Assembly: GCF_900105945.1 (NCBI RefSeq)
Contig: NZ_FNSO01000003.1
Span: 682,001 to 746,000, forward strand
Reading direction: 5' to 3'
Origin: Amycolatopsis tolypomycina
Lineage (GTDB): Bacteria > Actinomycetota > Actinomycetes > Mycobacteriales > Pseudonocardiaceae
Length of the DNA stretch: 64,000 nucleotides
The notes under the pieces were generated by a model. That model made no database searches. It was not told where the DNA came from and worked only from the letters and a program-made list of their open reading frames with translations. Below are positions 57,367 to 64,000 of this stretch, in pieces. The position numbers and the translations under genes were made by a program. Numbering within the stretch: the first letter of the stretch is position 1; the number at the start of each line of letters is the position of its first letter.

Positions 57367-57387
57367 GCACGGCAAGGAGGGGCCCGT

Positions 57388-57438
57388 CACTTTCACGTGA
57401 AAGTGCCCACCGGGGGGCGTCACTTTCACGTGAAAGCG
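57388..57438. repeat. Two tandem copies of the CACTTTCACGTGAAAGTG palindrome
   Basis: CACTTTCACGTGAAAGTG (57388-57405) and CACTTTCACGTGAAAGCG (57421-57438, one change) lie 33 bp apart in the divergent gap between PadR and patatin genes. The same 18-mer forms the core of the palindrome at 33034-33069. Here it is in a promoter region, not between convergent genes. Confidence 0.7.
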
Positions 57439-57465
57439 GCGCCCCGGGGGGAGCAGGATGGAGGA

Positions 57466-58395
57466 GTGCACCCGGTACTCGAACTGATCTCCGAACGGAT
57501 GGCGGCGGGCAGTGTCCCGGGCGAACGCACCGACGGCCGTCGCCTCGCGCTGGCCATCGAAGGCGGCAGCAGCCGTGGCACCTACTCCAGCGGCATGGTG
57601 CTGGCCCTCGACGAACTCGGGGTCACGCCTGCGTTCGACGCCGTCTACGGCTCGTCGGCCGGCGCGCTGAACGGCGCCTGGCTGCTCTGCGGCCGCTCCT
57701 CGACCGGCGTCCGGACCTGGTGGAACCCGGTCGTCATGCGCCGGATCATCAACCCGCTGCACACCCTGCGCGGTCGCGCGGTGATCGACCTCGAATACCT
57801 CGTCCACCAGGTCTACTCGGTGCTGGAGCCGATGGACTTCCCGGCGATCCTGGCCAACCCGGTGACGTTCCACCCGCTGGCCACCGACGCCGACACCGGC
57901 GAGTCGACCGACCTGCGCCCCTTCCTCGACGACGTCGACGCGATCAAGGTCGCGCTCGCGGCGTCGTCCTGCATGCCCGTGCTGGCCGGGCCGCCGATCC
58001 CGATGGCAGGCCGCCGGTTCGTCGACGCGGGCGTCGCCGAGCCGATCCCGTACCGCACCGCGCTCGCCCAGGGCGCGACCGACGTCCTGGTGCTGCGCAC
58101 CCGCCGCGCCGACGAGCTGCCGCTGCCGCCGCCGCGCGTGCACGACGTCGTCGTCCCGCGGTTCCTCCGCCGCCAGGCACCCGGCGCGATCCCGGCCTGG
58201 CAGGACACCTACCGGCGGGACGTCGAGGACGAAGAAACCCTGGCGGCCGACCCGCGGATCCTGACCGTCCGCCCGCCGTCCGGCGCGCCGGACGTGGCGG
58301 TGCTGGAGCGCGACCCCGACGTCCTGCGCAAGGCTGTCGACCTGGGCAAGGAAGCCGTCATCGACGTGCTGGACAGCTTGCGCGAAGCGTCCTAG
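57466..58395 (+). CDS. Patatin-like phospholipase
   Basis: A 309-residue cytoplasmic lipid acyl hydrolase. The oxyanion loop is EGGSSRGTYSSG, the nucleophile motif is YGSSAGALNGAW (GxSxG) and the catalytic Asp is in RRFVDAGVAEPIPYR. Residues 200-309 form an accessory helical part. The GTG start at 57466 lies after a G-rich Shine-Dalgarno region (GGGGGGAG). The stop overlaps the convergent methyltransferase gene by 4 bp. Confidence 0.87.
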   Translation: MHPVLELISERMAAGSVPGERTDGRRLALAIEGGSSRGTYSSGMVLALDELGVTPAFDAVYGSSAGALNGAWLLCGRSSTGVRTWWNPVVMRRIINPLHTLRGRAVIDLEYLVHQVYSVLEPMDFPAILANPVTFHPLATDADTGESTDLRPFLDDVDAIKVALAASSCMPVLAGPPIPMAGRRFVDAGVAEPIPYRTALAQGATDVLVLRTRRADELPLPPPRVHDVVVPRFLRRQAPGAIPAWQDTYRRDVEDEETLAADPRILTVRPPSGAPDVAVLERDPDVLRKAVDLGKEAVIDVLDSLREAS

Positions 58396-59234
58396 GGCTT
58401 GCGCGCGATGCCACCGATCACGCGTGACTCCGACGGCGAGCCGGCGAACACGGTGTGCTCGTCCGGGTGCCACGCGGGGGCGTAGACGAGCCCCGGCTCC
58501 AGCATCGGCCAGCCGCCGAAGAAGCGCTCGAACTCGGCCATCGTGCGCAGGAAACCCGGGTTCGTCGTGGTCTCGTAGTACTCGAGCAGGTCGAGCAGCG
58601 CCTGCCGCTCGTCCTCGTTCACCGGGTTCTCGTTGGTCATCTGCGACAGCACCAGCAGCGACCCGGGGGCGAGCCGGGAGCGGTAGAACTCGAGCAGCCG
58701 GTCCGGGTTCTGCTCGTCCTTGACGAAGTGCATGACCGCGTTGATCACCAGGGCGATCGGCTGGCGGACGTCGATGATCTCCGACGCCTTCACCCGTTCC
58801 CAGAGGTCGTCCGGCTGCAGGAAGTCCGCGGCGATGGCGTGGTGGCGCTCGGGGTCGGCGGTGTCGGCGAGCAGCAGCGTCGAGTGGGCCAGCGCGATGG
58901 GCTCGTTGTCGATGTAGAGCACCCGCGTGTCGAGTTCGGGGCGTGCTTCGTCGGCGACCTCGTGCACGTTGCCCGCCGTCGGCAGGCCGGAGCCGACGTC
59001 GACGAACTGCCGGATGCCTTCGCGGACGCACTGCCGGATGGTGCGGCCGAGGAACTGCCGGCTCGTCAGGCAGTACTCGCCCATGAGCGGCAGCCGGGCG
59101 CGGACCTTCTCGGCGAAGTCGCGGTCGATCGCGTAGTGGGTGTTGCCGCCGATGAAGTAGTCGTAGATCCGCGCGGCCGACGGCCGGTCGAGGCTGCTTG
59201 CGACGGCCTTGAGCGCGTCGTCGTGGTTGATCAT
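58392..59234 (-). CDS. DUF574-type SAM-dependent methyltransferase
   Basis: A 280-residue protein of the actinobacterial PF04672-like family. SAARIYDYFIGGNTHYAIDRDFAEK is the signature start. FVDVGSGLPTAGNVHEVA is the SAM-binding loop and VLYIDNEPIALAHS the acidic motif. The substrate is unknown for most of this family, which is greatly expanded in actinomycetes. Its ATG overlaps the stop of the OhrR-like gene upstream (4 bp), so it is co-expressed with that regulator. Confidence 0.88.
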   Translation of the reverse strand: MINHDDALKAVASSLDRPSAARIYDYFIGGNTHYAIDRDFAEKVRARLPLMGEYCLTSRQFLGRTIRQCVREGIRQFVDVGSGLPTAGNVHEVADEARPELDTRVLYIDNEPIALAHSTLLLADTADPERHHAIAADFLQPDDLWERVKASEIIDVRQPIALVINAVMHFVKDEQNPDRLLEFYRSRLAPGSLLVLSQMTNENPVNEDERQALLDLLEYYETTTNPGFLRTMAEFERFFGGWPMLEPGLVYAPAWHPDEHTVFAGSPSESRVIGGIARKP

Positions 59235-59680
59235 GCCGGTGCCATGCCCTCCCGGTAGGCGTTCACCGACTCTGTCAGGCGGTCGAGCTCGGTCCGCATC
59301 CGGGCCACCCCGGCGTCGTCGAGGCTCATGGCCGTGCCGATCACGTCGGGGATGCCGCGCGCCTTCTCGCGCAGCGCCTTGCCGGTTTCCGTCAGGCTGA
59401 TCCGGACCGAGCGCTCGTCGTCGGCCTGCCGGTTCCGGACCACCAGTCCGGCCGTCTGCAGGCGCTTGAGCAGCGGCGACAGCGTCCCGGAATCGAGGTT
59501 CAGCTCGGCGCCGAGCTCCTTGACCATGCGGTGGTCCCGCTCCCAGAGCGCCAGCATGACCAGGTACTGCGGATAGGTCAGATCGAGGTCTTCCAGGACG
59601 GCCCGGTACAGCGACGTCACGGCCCGAGACGCCGCGTACAGCCCGAAGCAGAGCTGGTCGTCCAGCCGTAGCGATGCCAT
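59231..59680 (-). CDS. OhrR-like MarR-family redox regulator
   Basis: A 149-residue winged-helix regulator. The N terminus LRLDDQLCFGLYAASRAV matches OhrR proteins, with the peroxide-sensing Cys11. The DNA-binding part is YPQYLVMLALWERDHRMVKELGAELNLDSGTLSPLLKRLQTAGLV with wing ADDERSVRISLTETG. It is divergent from an esterase rather than an ohr peroxidase gene. The 151-bp gap contains two clear palindromes. The ATG at 59680 is the conserved start. Confidence 0.88.
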   Translation of the reverse strand: MASLRLDDQLCFGLYAASRAVTSLYRAVLEDLDLTYPQYLVMLALWERDHRMVKELGAELNLDSGTLSPLLKRLQTAGLVVRNRQADDERSVRISLTETGKALREKARGIPDVIGTAMSLDDAGVARMRTELDRLTESVNAYREGMAPA

Positions 59681-59754
59681 GGCGTCCTCCTCTCTCGTGA
59701 CTTCCATGGTCCTCGGCCTGGCCGCGGGAGGCAACTCAAGTGCCCTGCATCTCA

Positions 59755-59781
59755 TTGAGCTCAAATTAGTTGTGCACAACT
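59755..59781. promoter_or_regulatory. Operator palindromes for the OhrR-like regulator
   Basis: TTGAGCTCAA (59755-59764) is followed at once by AGTTGTGCACAACT (59768-59781), both perfect palindromes. Further TTGAG/CTCAA half-sites lie nearby. They lie 51-77 bp before the esterase ATG and 75-101 bp before the regulator ATG, fitting control of both genes. Confidence 0.65.
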
Positions 59782-59831
59782 GAGTTGCGAGCTACCTTCG
59801 TGGCATCAGCTTCCAGTCCGAGGAGGACGAG

Positions 59832-60794
59832 ATGACCGCCAACCCGCACAACCTGGCCCTCGAACCGGCCGCGCAGGCGTTCGCCGAGGCCACCGACCAG
59901 CCGCCGTACCTGTTCCAGCTGCCGCCGGAGGAGGGCCGCAAGGCCGTCGACGGCGTCCAGGACGGCGACGTCGCCATGGCGCCGGCCGAGATCGAGGTGC
60001 TGCGCGTCCCGGGCGGCCCGAACGGCGACGTCGAGACGCGGATCGTCCGCCCGGCAGGCGTTTCCGGCCCGCTGCCGGTGATCGTCTACATCCACGGCGC
60101 CGGCTGGGTGTTCGGCGACTTCCACACCCACGAGCGGCTGGTGCGCGAGCTCGCCGCCGGCGTCGGCGCGGCCGTCGTCTTCCCCGAATACAGCCGTTCG
60201 CCCGAGGCGCGCTACCCGATCGCCATCGAGGAGAACTACGCCGTGGCGAAGTGGGTTGCCCAGCACGGCGCGGAGAAGGGGCTCGACACCTCGCGCATCG
60301 CGATCGCGGGCGACTCCGTCGGCGGGAACATGACCGCGGCGCTGACCATCCTGGCCAAGCAGCGCGGCGACGTCACCTTCAAGCAGCAGGTGCTGTTCTA
60401 CCCGGTGACCGACGCGAACTTCGACACCGAGTCGTACCTGAAGTTCGCCGAGGGCTACTTCCTCGGCCGCGAAGGCATGAAGTGGTTCTGGGACCAGTAC
60501 ACGACGGATCCCGCCCAGCGCGCGGAAATCACGGCGTCGCCGCTGCGCGCGTCGCTCGACGAGCTCGCCGGGCTGCCGCCGGCGCTGGTGATCACCGGCG
60601 AAGCCGACGTGCTCCGCGACGAAGGTGAGGCGTACGCGGCGAAACTGCGTCAGGCCGGCGTTCCCGTCACCGCCGTCCGGTACCAGGGCATCATCCACGA
60701 CTTCGTGATGGTGAACGCCCTGCGCGAGACGCACGCCGCCGAAGCCGCGATCACCCAGGCCGTCACGGTCCTGGCGAGGACGTTCACGAAGTAG
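59832..60794 (+). CDS. HSL-family alpha/beta hydrolase (acetyl esterase-like)
   Basis: A 320-residue cytoplasmic esterase. The oxyanion motif is YIHGAGWVFG (HGGGW type). The nucleophile elbow is IAGDSVGGNM (Ser), the acid lies in GEADVLRDEGEAYA and the His in GIIHDFVMVN. This is the hormone-sensitive-lipase/acetyl-esterase group acting on short acyl esters. CGAGGAGGACGAG precedes the ATG. It is divergent from the OhrR-like regulator and probably induced by oxidant or electrophile stress. Confidence 0.88.
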   Translation: MTANPHNLALEPAAQAFAEATDQPPYLFQLPPEEGRKAVDGVQDGDVAMAPAEIEVLRVPGGPNGDVETRIVRPAGVSGPLPVIVYIHGAGWVFGDFHTHERLVRELAAGVGAAVVFPEYSRSPEARYPIAIEENYAVAKWVAQHGAEKGLDTSRIAIAGDSVGGNMTAALTILAKQRGDVTFKQQVLFYPVTDANFDTESYLKFAEGYFLGREGMKWFWDQYTTDPAQRAEITASPLRASLDELAGLPPALVITGEADVLRDEGEAYAAKLRQAGVPVTAVRYQGIIHDFVMVNALRETHAAEAAITQAVTVLARTFTK

Positions 60795-60816
60795 CTGAGA
60801 GAACGCTGAGTGTGGC

Positions 60817-60860
60817 GCACGTTGCGGACCTATGAGGCAACTCACAGGTCCGCAACGTGC
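60817..60860. terminator. Strong hairpin after the esterase gene
   Basis: The perfect 15-bp arms GCACGTTGCGGACCT (60817-60831) and AGGTCCGCAACGTGC (60846-60860) enclose a 14-nt loop, 22 bp after the esterase stop. There is no U-tract, as is common for actinobacterial terminators. Confidence 0.7.
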
Positions 60861-60941
60861 AAGCCGGGTCAAACGTGATATATACGCGAGTCCCGGGGGG
60901 TCCGGGTGCGCATTCACTGCCCGCCCGGAAGGACCTTTCCC

Positions 60942-62150
60942 ATGCACCTCAGCCGGATCCGGCTCGATTCGCCGATCACGATGATCATCGTGATCGCGGT
61001 GACCCTGCTCGCGGTCATCGCCATCCCGCTGTTCTGGGAGCGGTGGAAGTTCAAGCTGGTGGGGCGCACCGCCACGATCCTCGTCGCGGTGGTCGGCATC
61101 GTCGTCACCACGGGCCTGACCGGCAACATGATCGGCGGCTTCTTCCCGACGGTCGGCTCGTTGCTCGGCACCGGCGTCTACGCGGCCGACACCATCGACG
61201 CCGAGACGAGCCAGAACGGTGAGAACCTCGACCTCGTCCGGGACGTCGGCGCGGCGCGGGCCAAGGAGGGCAAGGGAACCGTCGTCCACATGAAGGTGAC
61301 GGGTCGGCGCACCAAGCTCACCCGGGACGTGACCGTGTACCTGCCGCCGCAGTACTTCGAAGCGGGCTACCAGGGCCTGAAGTTCCCGGCGATCGAGTGG
61401 ATCCCGAACTACCCGTCCGGGCCCGAGGTCGTCACCGACGGGTACAAGCTCCCGGAACAGCTCGACACGGCGATCGCCAAGCACGCGCTGCCCCCGGTCG
61501 TCGTGATCATGCCGGACCCCACGGGCGTCCCGAAGATCGGCCACGACACCGAGTGCGTCGACGAGGTCAACGGCACCGCGAACGACACGTACCTGACGGC
61601 GGACCTGCGGGAGTGGGCGCTGCAGAAGCTGGGCGTGTCGGCGGACCGCAAGGCCTGGACGTTCGCCGGCTGGTCGTCCGGCGGCTACTGCGCGATGAAC
61701 CTGGTGACCCGCCACCCCCAGTGGTACGGCCAGGCGGTGAGCGTCAGCGGCTACGACCGCGCGCAGATGGACGCCGAGACCGAAGACCTCTACAAGGGCC
61801 GCCGCGACGTGGACGACGCCAACAACGTCGGCATCACGGTCCGCCTCCACCCGTCCCCGGTGGACATCCTCGCCATCTGGGGCGAGAAGGAGAAGTTCGA
61901 GAGCGCGGCAGCCGAGCTGATCCGCGCCGGTGTCCGGTCGCCGGTCCGGTTCCAGTCCTGGCAGGTGCCGGACGCGGGCCACAACATGAACACCTTCAAG
62001 TCCCAGATCCCCGACATCCTCACCTGGATCGGCGCCCACACGACGCCGCCGGCCCCGGCGGGCCGCAAGGTCGACACCACCGGCGGGGTGCAGCCGTGGC
62101 CGCTGCCCCGGTCGGGCGCGGCCGGTGCCCTGGCGGACACCGACCAGTAG
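60942..62150 (+). CDS. Membrane-anchored esterase (antigen-85/esterase-D-like alpha/beta hydrolase)
   Basis: A 402-residue protein. Two to three N-terminal hydrophobic helices (PITMIIVIAVTLLAVIAIPLF, TATILVAVVGIVVTTGL) anchor it. The exported domain has TRDVTVYLPPQYFEAGYQGLKFPAIEWIPNYPSG, the nucleophile elbow FAGWSSGGYCAMNL and His in PDAGHNMNTF. The layout resembles actinobacterial mycolyltransferase/esterase-family proteins. The ATG at 60942 follows GGAAGGAC. Confidence 0.82.
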   Translation: MHLSRIRLDSPITMIIVIAVTLLAVIAIPLFWERWKFKLVGRTATILVAVVGIVVTTGLTGNMIGGFFPTVGSLLGTGVYAADTIDAETSQNGENLDLVRDVGAARAKEGKGTVVHMKVTGRRTKLTRDVTVYLPPQYFEAGYQGLKFPAIEWIPNYPSGPEVVTDGYKLPEQLDTAIAKHALPPVVVIMPDPTGVPKIGHDTECVDEVNGTANDTYLTADLREWALQKLGVSADRKAWTFAGWSSGGYCAMNLVTRHPQWYGQAVSVSGYDRAQMDAETEDLYKGRRDVDDANNVGITVRLHPSPVDILAIWGEKEKFESAAAELIRAGVRSPVRFQSWQVPDAGHNMNTFKSQIPDILTWIGAHTTPPAPAGRKVDTTGGVQPWPLPRSGAAGALADTDQ

Positions 62151-62155
62151 CCGGC

Positions 62156-63055
62156 TCAGCGGCCGCCGGCAGCTTCGCCGCTGCCCAGCAGCGTCGAGAC
62201 GATTTCCGTGACCCGCCGCGAGCCGGTCGCGTAGTCCACCTTGGAGGGGTGCTCGGACAGCACCACCACGATCCTGTTGCCGACCACGCCCGAGGTGTGC
62301 AGCATCCGCGTCGGCCGGCAGCACGACCAGCCCTGCTTCACCAGCCACTCCTGTCCCTTGGCGGCGTCCGGGATGCCGAAGTACTGCCGGAAGCCGTCGG
62401 ACCCGCGCTCGGTGGCGTCGCGCAGGGCGTTCAGGATCGTCGTGGACTTGCGGTCCAGCAGGTACCGGTAGATCTTCACGACGTCCGCCGCGGTGATGCG
62501 CGTGTCGCCCCAGCGGCCGGCGTCCTCGGGCGGCCGGGTGCCGGCGAGGCCCAGGTTCCTGGCCCAGCGCGTGACGATCGCCGGCCCGCCGTAGGCCGAC
62601 CAGAACCGGCTCGCGAGGTCGTCGTCGCTGCGGGACAGCATCCGCTGCACATCCGCCGCGGGACCGCCCTGTTCGAGTGCGGAAAGCGCAATCAGCAGCT
62701 TGACGATCGACGCGGAGGTGTAGCCGCGGTCCGCGCGCACCGAGACGGTCGTCTTGCCGCTGTCCCGGTCGAAGACGACGACGCTGGCGGTGCCGTCCCG
62801 CATGATCTTGTCCAGCTTTCCGGCGTCCACCTCGACCGGATCGGCCTTCGTCGACGGCGTCGGCGTCGGCGTGGCGGACGTCGCCGTCGGCTCGGTCTTG
62901 GCTGCCGGAGCCGACGTCGCGGGCGGCGTCGTCGCGATCTCCGTGACTGCGATCGGCTGGGTGGCGGCGGCGTCGCTGTGACTCGCCGTCACCACCACGG
63001 CGCCGATCGCCCCCAGGCACAGCCCCACCAGGAAGATGCCGCTCAGCTTGCGCAT
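62156..63055 (-). CDS. Exported beta-lactamase-fold serine hydrolase
   Basis: A 299-residue exported protein. The signal or anchor MRKLSGIFLVGLCLGAIGAVVVTAS is followed by a Thr/Ala/Pro-rich linker to about residue 85. The serine-beta-lactamase/DD-peptidase fold then begins: YTSASIVKLL is SxxK, and RSDDDLASRFW is at the SxN position with Asp for Asn. KQGWSC replaces the KTG triad. It may act as a peptidoglycan peptidase, a lactamase or a non-catalytic relative. It ends 5 bp from the convergent esterase stop. Confidence 0.8.
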   Translation of the reverse strand: MRKLSGIFLVGLCLGAIGAVVVTASHSDAAATQPIAVTEIATTPPATSAPAAKTEPTATSATPTPTPSTKADPVEVDAGKLDKIMRDGTASVVVFDRDSGKTTVSVRADRGYTSASIVKLLIALSALEQGGPAADVQRMLSRSDDDLASRFWSAYGGPAIVTRWARNLGLAGTRPPEDAGRWGDTRITAADVVKIYRYLLDRKSTTILNALRDATERGSDGFRQYFGIPDAAKGQEWLVKQGWSCCRPTRMLHTSGVVGNRIVVVLSEHPSKVDYATGSRRVTEIVSTLLGSGEAAGGR

Positions 63056-63245
63056 GACCTGGATTGCCGGGAAGGCCGCGCGCTGTTCGCCCGAACGGGT
63101 CGGTTTGTGGGATAGGTCTCGAACAGGCCCCGATCCGGGAACGCACCGGGGCCCTGCGGGCAAGCGCCTTCGTTTCGCTCACCGTGTTCGCGGGGTACCC
63201 CAGCGCGGTGACGGTCGTCACCACCCGCTGGGAAGGACTGGAGTC

Positions 63246-63878
63246 ATGGTTCACGCGAAAGGCGCCCGCATCCGCGTCCGCGGCCTGCAGCCGGCGCAGG
63301 TGCTGGCCGGACTGGCCGGGATCGCGTTCCTCGTCGTCGGCATCATCGGTTTTTCAAGGACGGGCTTCGGCAACTTCGCCGGCCACCACGACGCCGGGTT
63401 CTGGCGGTTTTCCGCCAACCCGCTGATGAGCCTGGTCCGCGTCGTGACCGGCGTGGTCGGCCTGCTGCTGGCGTTCGGCTCGGGCCGCGCACGGACGTTC
63501 GGCTGGCTGCTGTTCATCGGCTACGGCCTGCTGTTCGTGTGGGGCCTGATGATCGACGGCCTCATTTCGACCAACCCCTTCGCCACGGCCGGCAACCCGA
63601 TGGATCTCGAGCCCGCCGACACGTGGCTGCACCTCGGCGTCGCCGCGCTCGGCCTGCTGATCGCGGTCCTGCCGGCCCGCCGCACCATCCTGCTGCCCGA
63701 GGACGAGACGGCCGACGAGCCGACGGTGGTCGAGCAGCGCACCGACCGCCCGGCCGTCGACCGCACCGACGACCGGGTTGCGGATGAACCGCGCCGCCGG
63801 TCGTTCCTGCGTCGTGACCACAAAGGGCGAGGCCCGGAGGTCACTCGCGAAGAGCGTCCGCCGGGCCTCGCCCACTAG
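63246..63878 (+). CDS. DUF4383-like membrane protein
   Basis: A 210-residue inner-membrane protein with four helices (VLAGLAGIAFLVVGIIGF, NPLMSLVRVVTGVVGLLLAFG, TFGWLLFIGYGLLFVWGLM, TWLHLGVAALGLLIAVLPA) and the NPLHN/S-like turn typical of DUF4383. A charged cytoplasmic tail of about 55 residues follows. GGAAGGACTGGAG precedes the ATG. The 190 bp upstream hold no gene. The coding sequence ends inside a long hairpin. Confidence 0.8.
   Translation: MVHAKGARIRVRGLQPAQVLAGLAGIAFLVVGIIGFSRTGFGNFAGHHDAGFWRFSANPLMSLVRVVTGVVGLLLAFGSGRARTFGWLLFIGYGLLFVWGLMIDGLISTNPFATAGNPMDLEPADTWLHLGVAALGLLIAVLPARRTILLPEDETADEPTVVEQRTDRPAVDRTDDRVADEPRRRSFLRRDHKGRGPEVTREERPPGLAH
63825..63873. terminator. Terminator-like hairpin inside the 3' end of the DUF4383 gene
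   Basis: The 13-bp arms GGGCGAGGCCCGG (63825-63837) and CCGGGCCTCGCCC (63861-63873) have a 23-nt loop. The stop codon at 63876-63878 lies after the second arm, so the hairpin is part of the coding sequence. It separates this gene from the convergent truncated gene. Confidence 0.6.
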
Positions 63879-63893
63879 GGGGTTCGGGGTGGT

Positions 63894-64000
63894 TCAGTAG
63901 GTGGTGCCACCGGCACCCGAGGAGTCTTTGGTCCCCGCGCCGGCCGGCGCCTGCTGCTGCTGGCCGGACGCGGTGGCCGGGTTGCTGCCGAGCTTGCAGC
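63894..64000 (-). CDS. C-terminal end of a truncated gene
   Basis: The last 34 residues of a minus-strand protein cut by the window edge: CKLGSNPATASGQQQQ, then APAGAGTKDSSGAGGTTY and TGA. The low-complexity Gln/Ala/Gly/Ser tail with one Cys suggests an exported or surface protein. The product cannot be named. Confidence 0.5.
   Translation of the reverse strand, partial: CKLGSNPATASGQQQQAPAGAGTKDSSGAGGTTY

Noticed and set aside
59766..63254. A 1162-codon minus-strand open frame
   Set aside because: It is antisense to two esterase genes and out of frame with the serine hydrolase; it has no domain and shows shadow composition.

Overview
The window is high-GC actinobacterial chromosomal DNA. 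It has many GTG starts, short gaps, frequent ATGA/GTGA overlaps, a WhiB regulator, a SigF/SigB-type sigma operon and DasR-type (dre) operator sequences. Gene content and style fit Pseudonocardiales and most resemble Amycolatopsis; this is inference, since no rRNA or marker gene is present. Most of the window is ordinary soil-actinomycete material: regulators paired with small enzymes, secreted hydrolases, lipoproteins and membrane proteins.

Layout. 0-14 kb: KAS III, a membrane adenylate cyclase, an FBP-type zinc-finger protein, a GntR regulator with an LCM-type methyltransferase, a lipoprotein, GNAT and VOC proteins, a SigE-type ECF sigma factor coupled to a membrane protein, a TSUP transporter, a HisC/Pat aminotransferase, a DLH-like hydrolase, acetoacetyl-CoA synthetase and an MprF-like membrane acyltransferase. 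14.1-19.7 kb: tRNA-Ser(GCT) and tRNA-Arg(ACG), then the most unusual locus of the window. It contains a TPR-CHAT caspase-like protein divergent from an S8 subtilase, which is followed by an ECF sigma factor and a small adaptor-like protein. 19.7-25.3 kb: two overlapping secreted GH18 chitinases behind three dre sites, then a dialkylglycine-decarboxylase-type aminotransferase divergent from a LysR regulator.

25.3-29.1 kb: a lower-GC restriction-modification island with an HNH protein, a clear NaeI homologue, a convergent C5 cytosine methyltransferase and a Vsr repair endonuclease. 29.1-41 kb: an orphan hydrogenase maturation protease, a Sel1-repeat protein, a secreted HNH nuclease, a 3D-domain secreted protein behind three more dre-like sites, redox enzymes, and a stress-response set (HATPase, SigF-type sigma, anti-sigma, WhiB, STAS) whose central promoters are mirror images. 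A TetR regulator converges on a frameshifted MFS transporter. 41-50 kb: small secreted proteins, an IS982-type element inserted at a CTAG shared by two stop codons, an ABC-2 exporter with a MarR/GbsR-type regulator, a ricin-type lectin, a TetR/NAD(P)-binding pair around a perfect operator, an SGNH hydrolase, and a second sigma-plus-adaptor pair paralogous to the one at 18.4 kb.

50-64 kb: a polysaccharide deacetylase with an in-frame TGA at codon 3, an SRPBCC protein, a FUSC membrane protein, prephenate dehydrogenase, a PadR/dienoyl-CoA-reductase operon, a patatin, a DUF574 methyltransferase, an OhrR-like regulator divergent from an HSL-type esterase, a membrane esterase, a beta-lactamase-fold serine hydrolase and a membrane protein, ending in a truncated gene.

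The best candidates for poorly described biology are the TPR-CHAT/subtilase/ECF-sigma locus with its second sigma-adaptor pair, the NaeI-type island with its extra HNH protein, and the dre-controlled 3D-domain protein. No search or alignment tool was available; family calls rest on motifs read from translated sequence.
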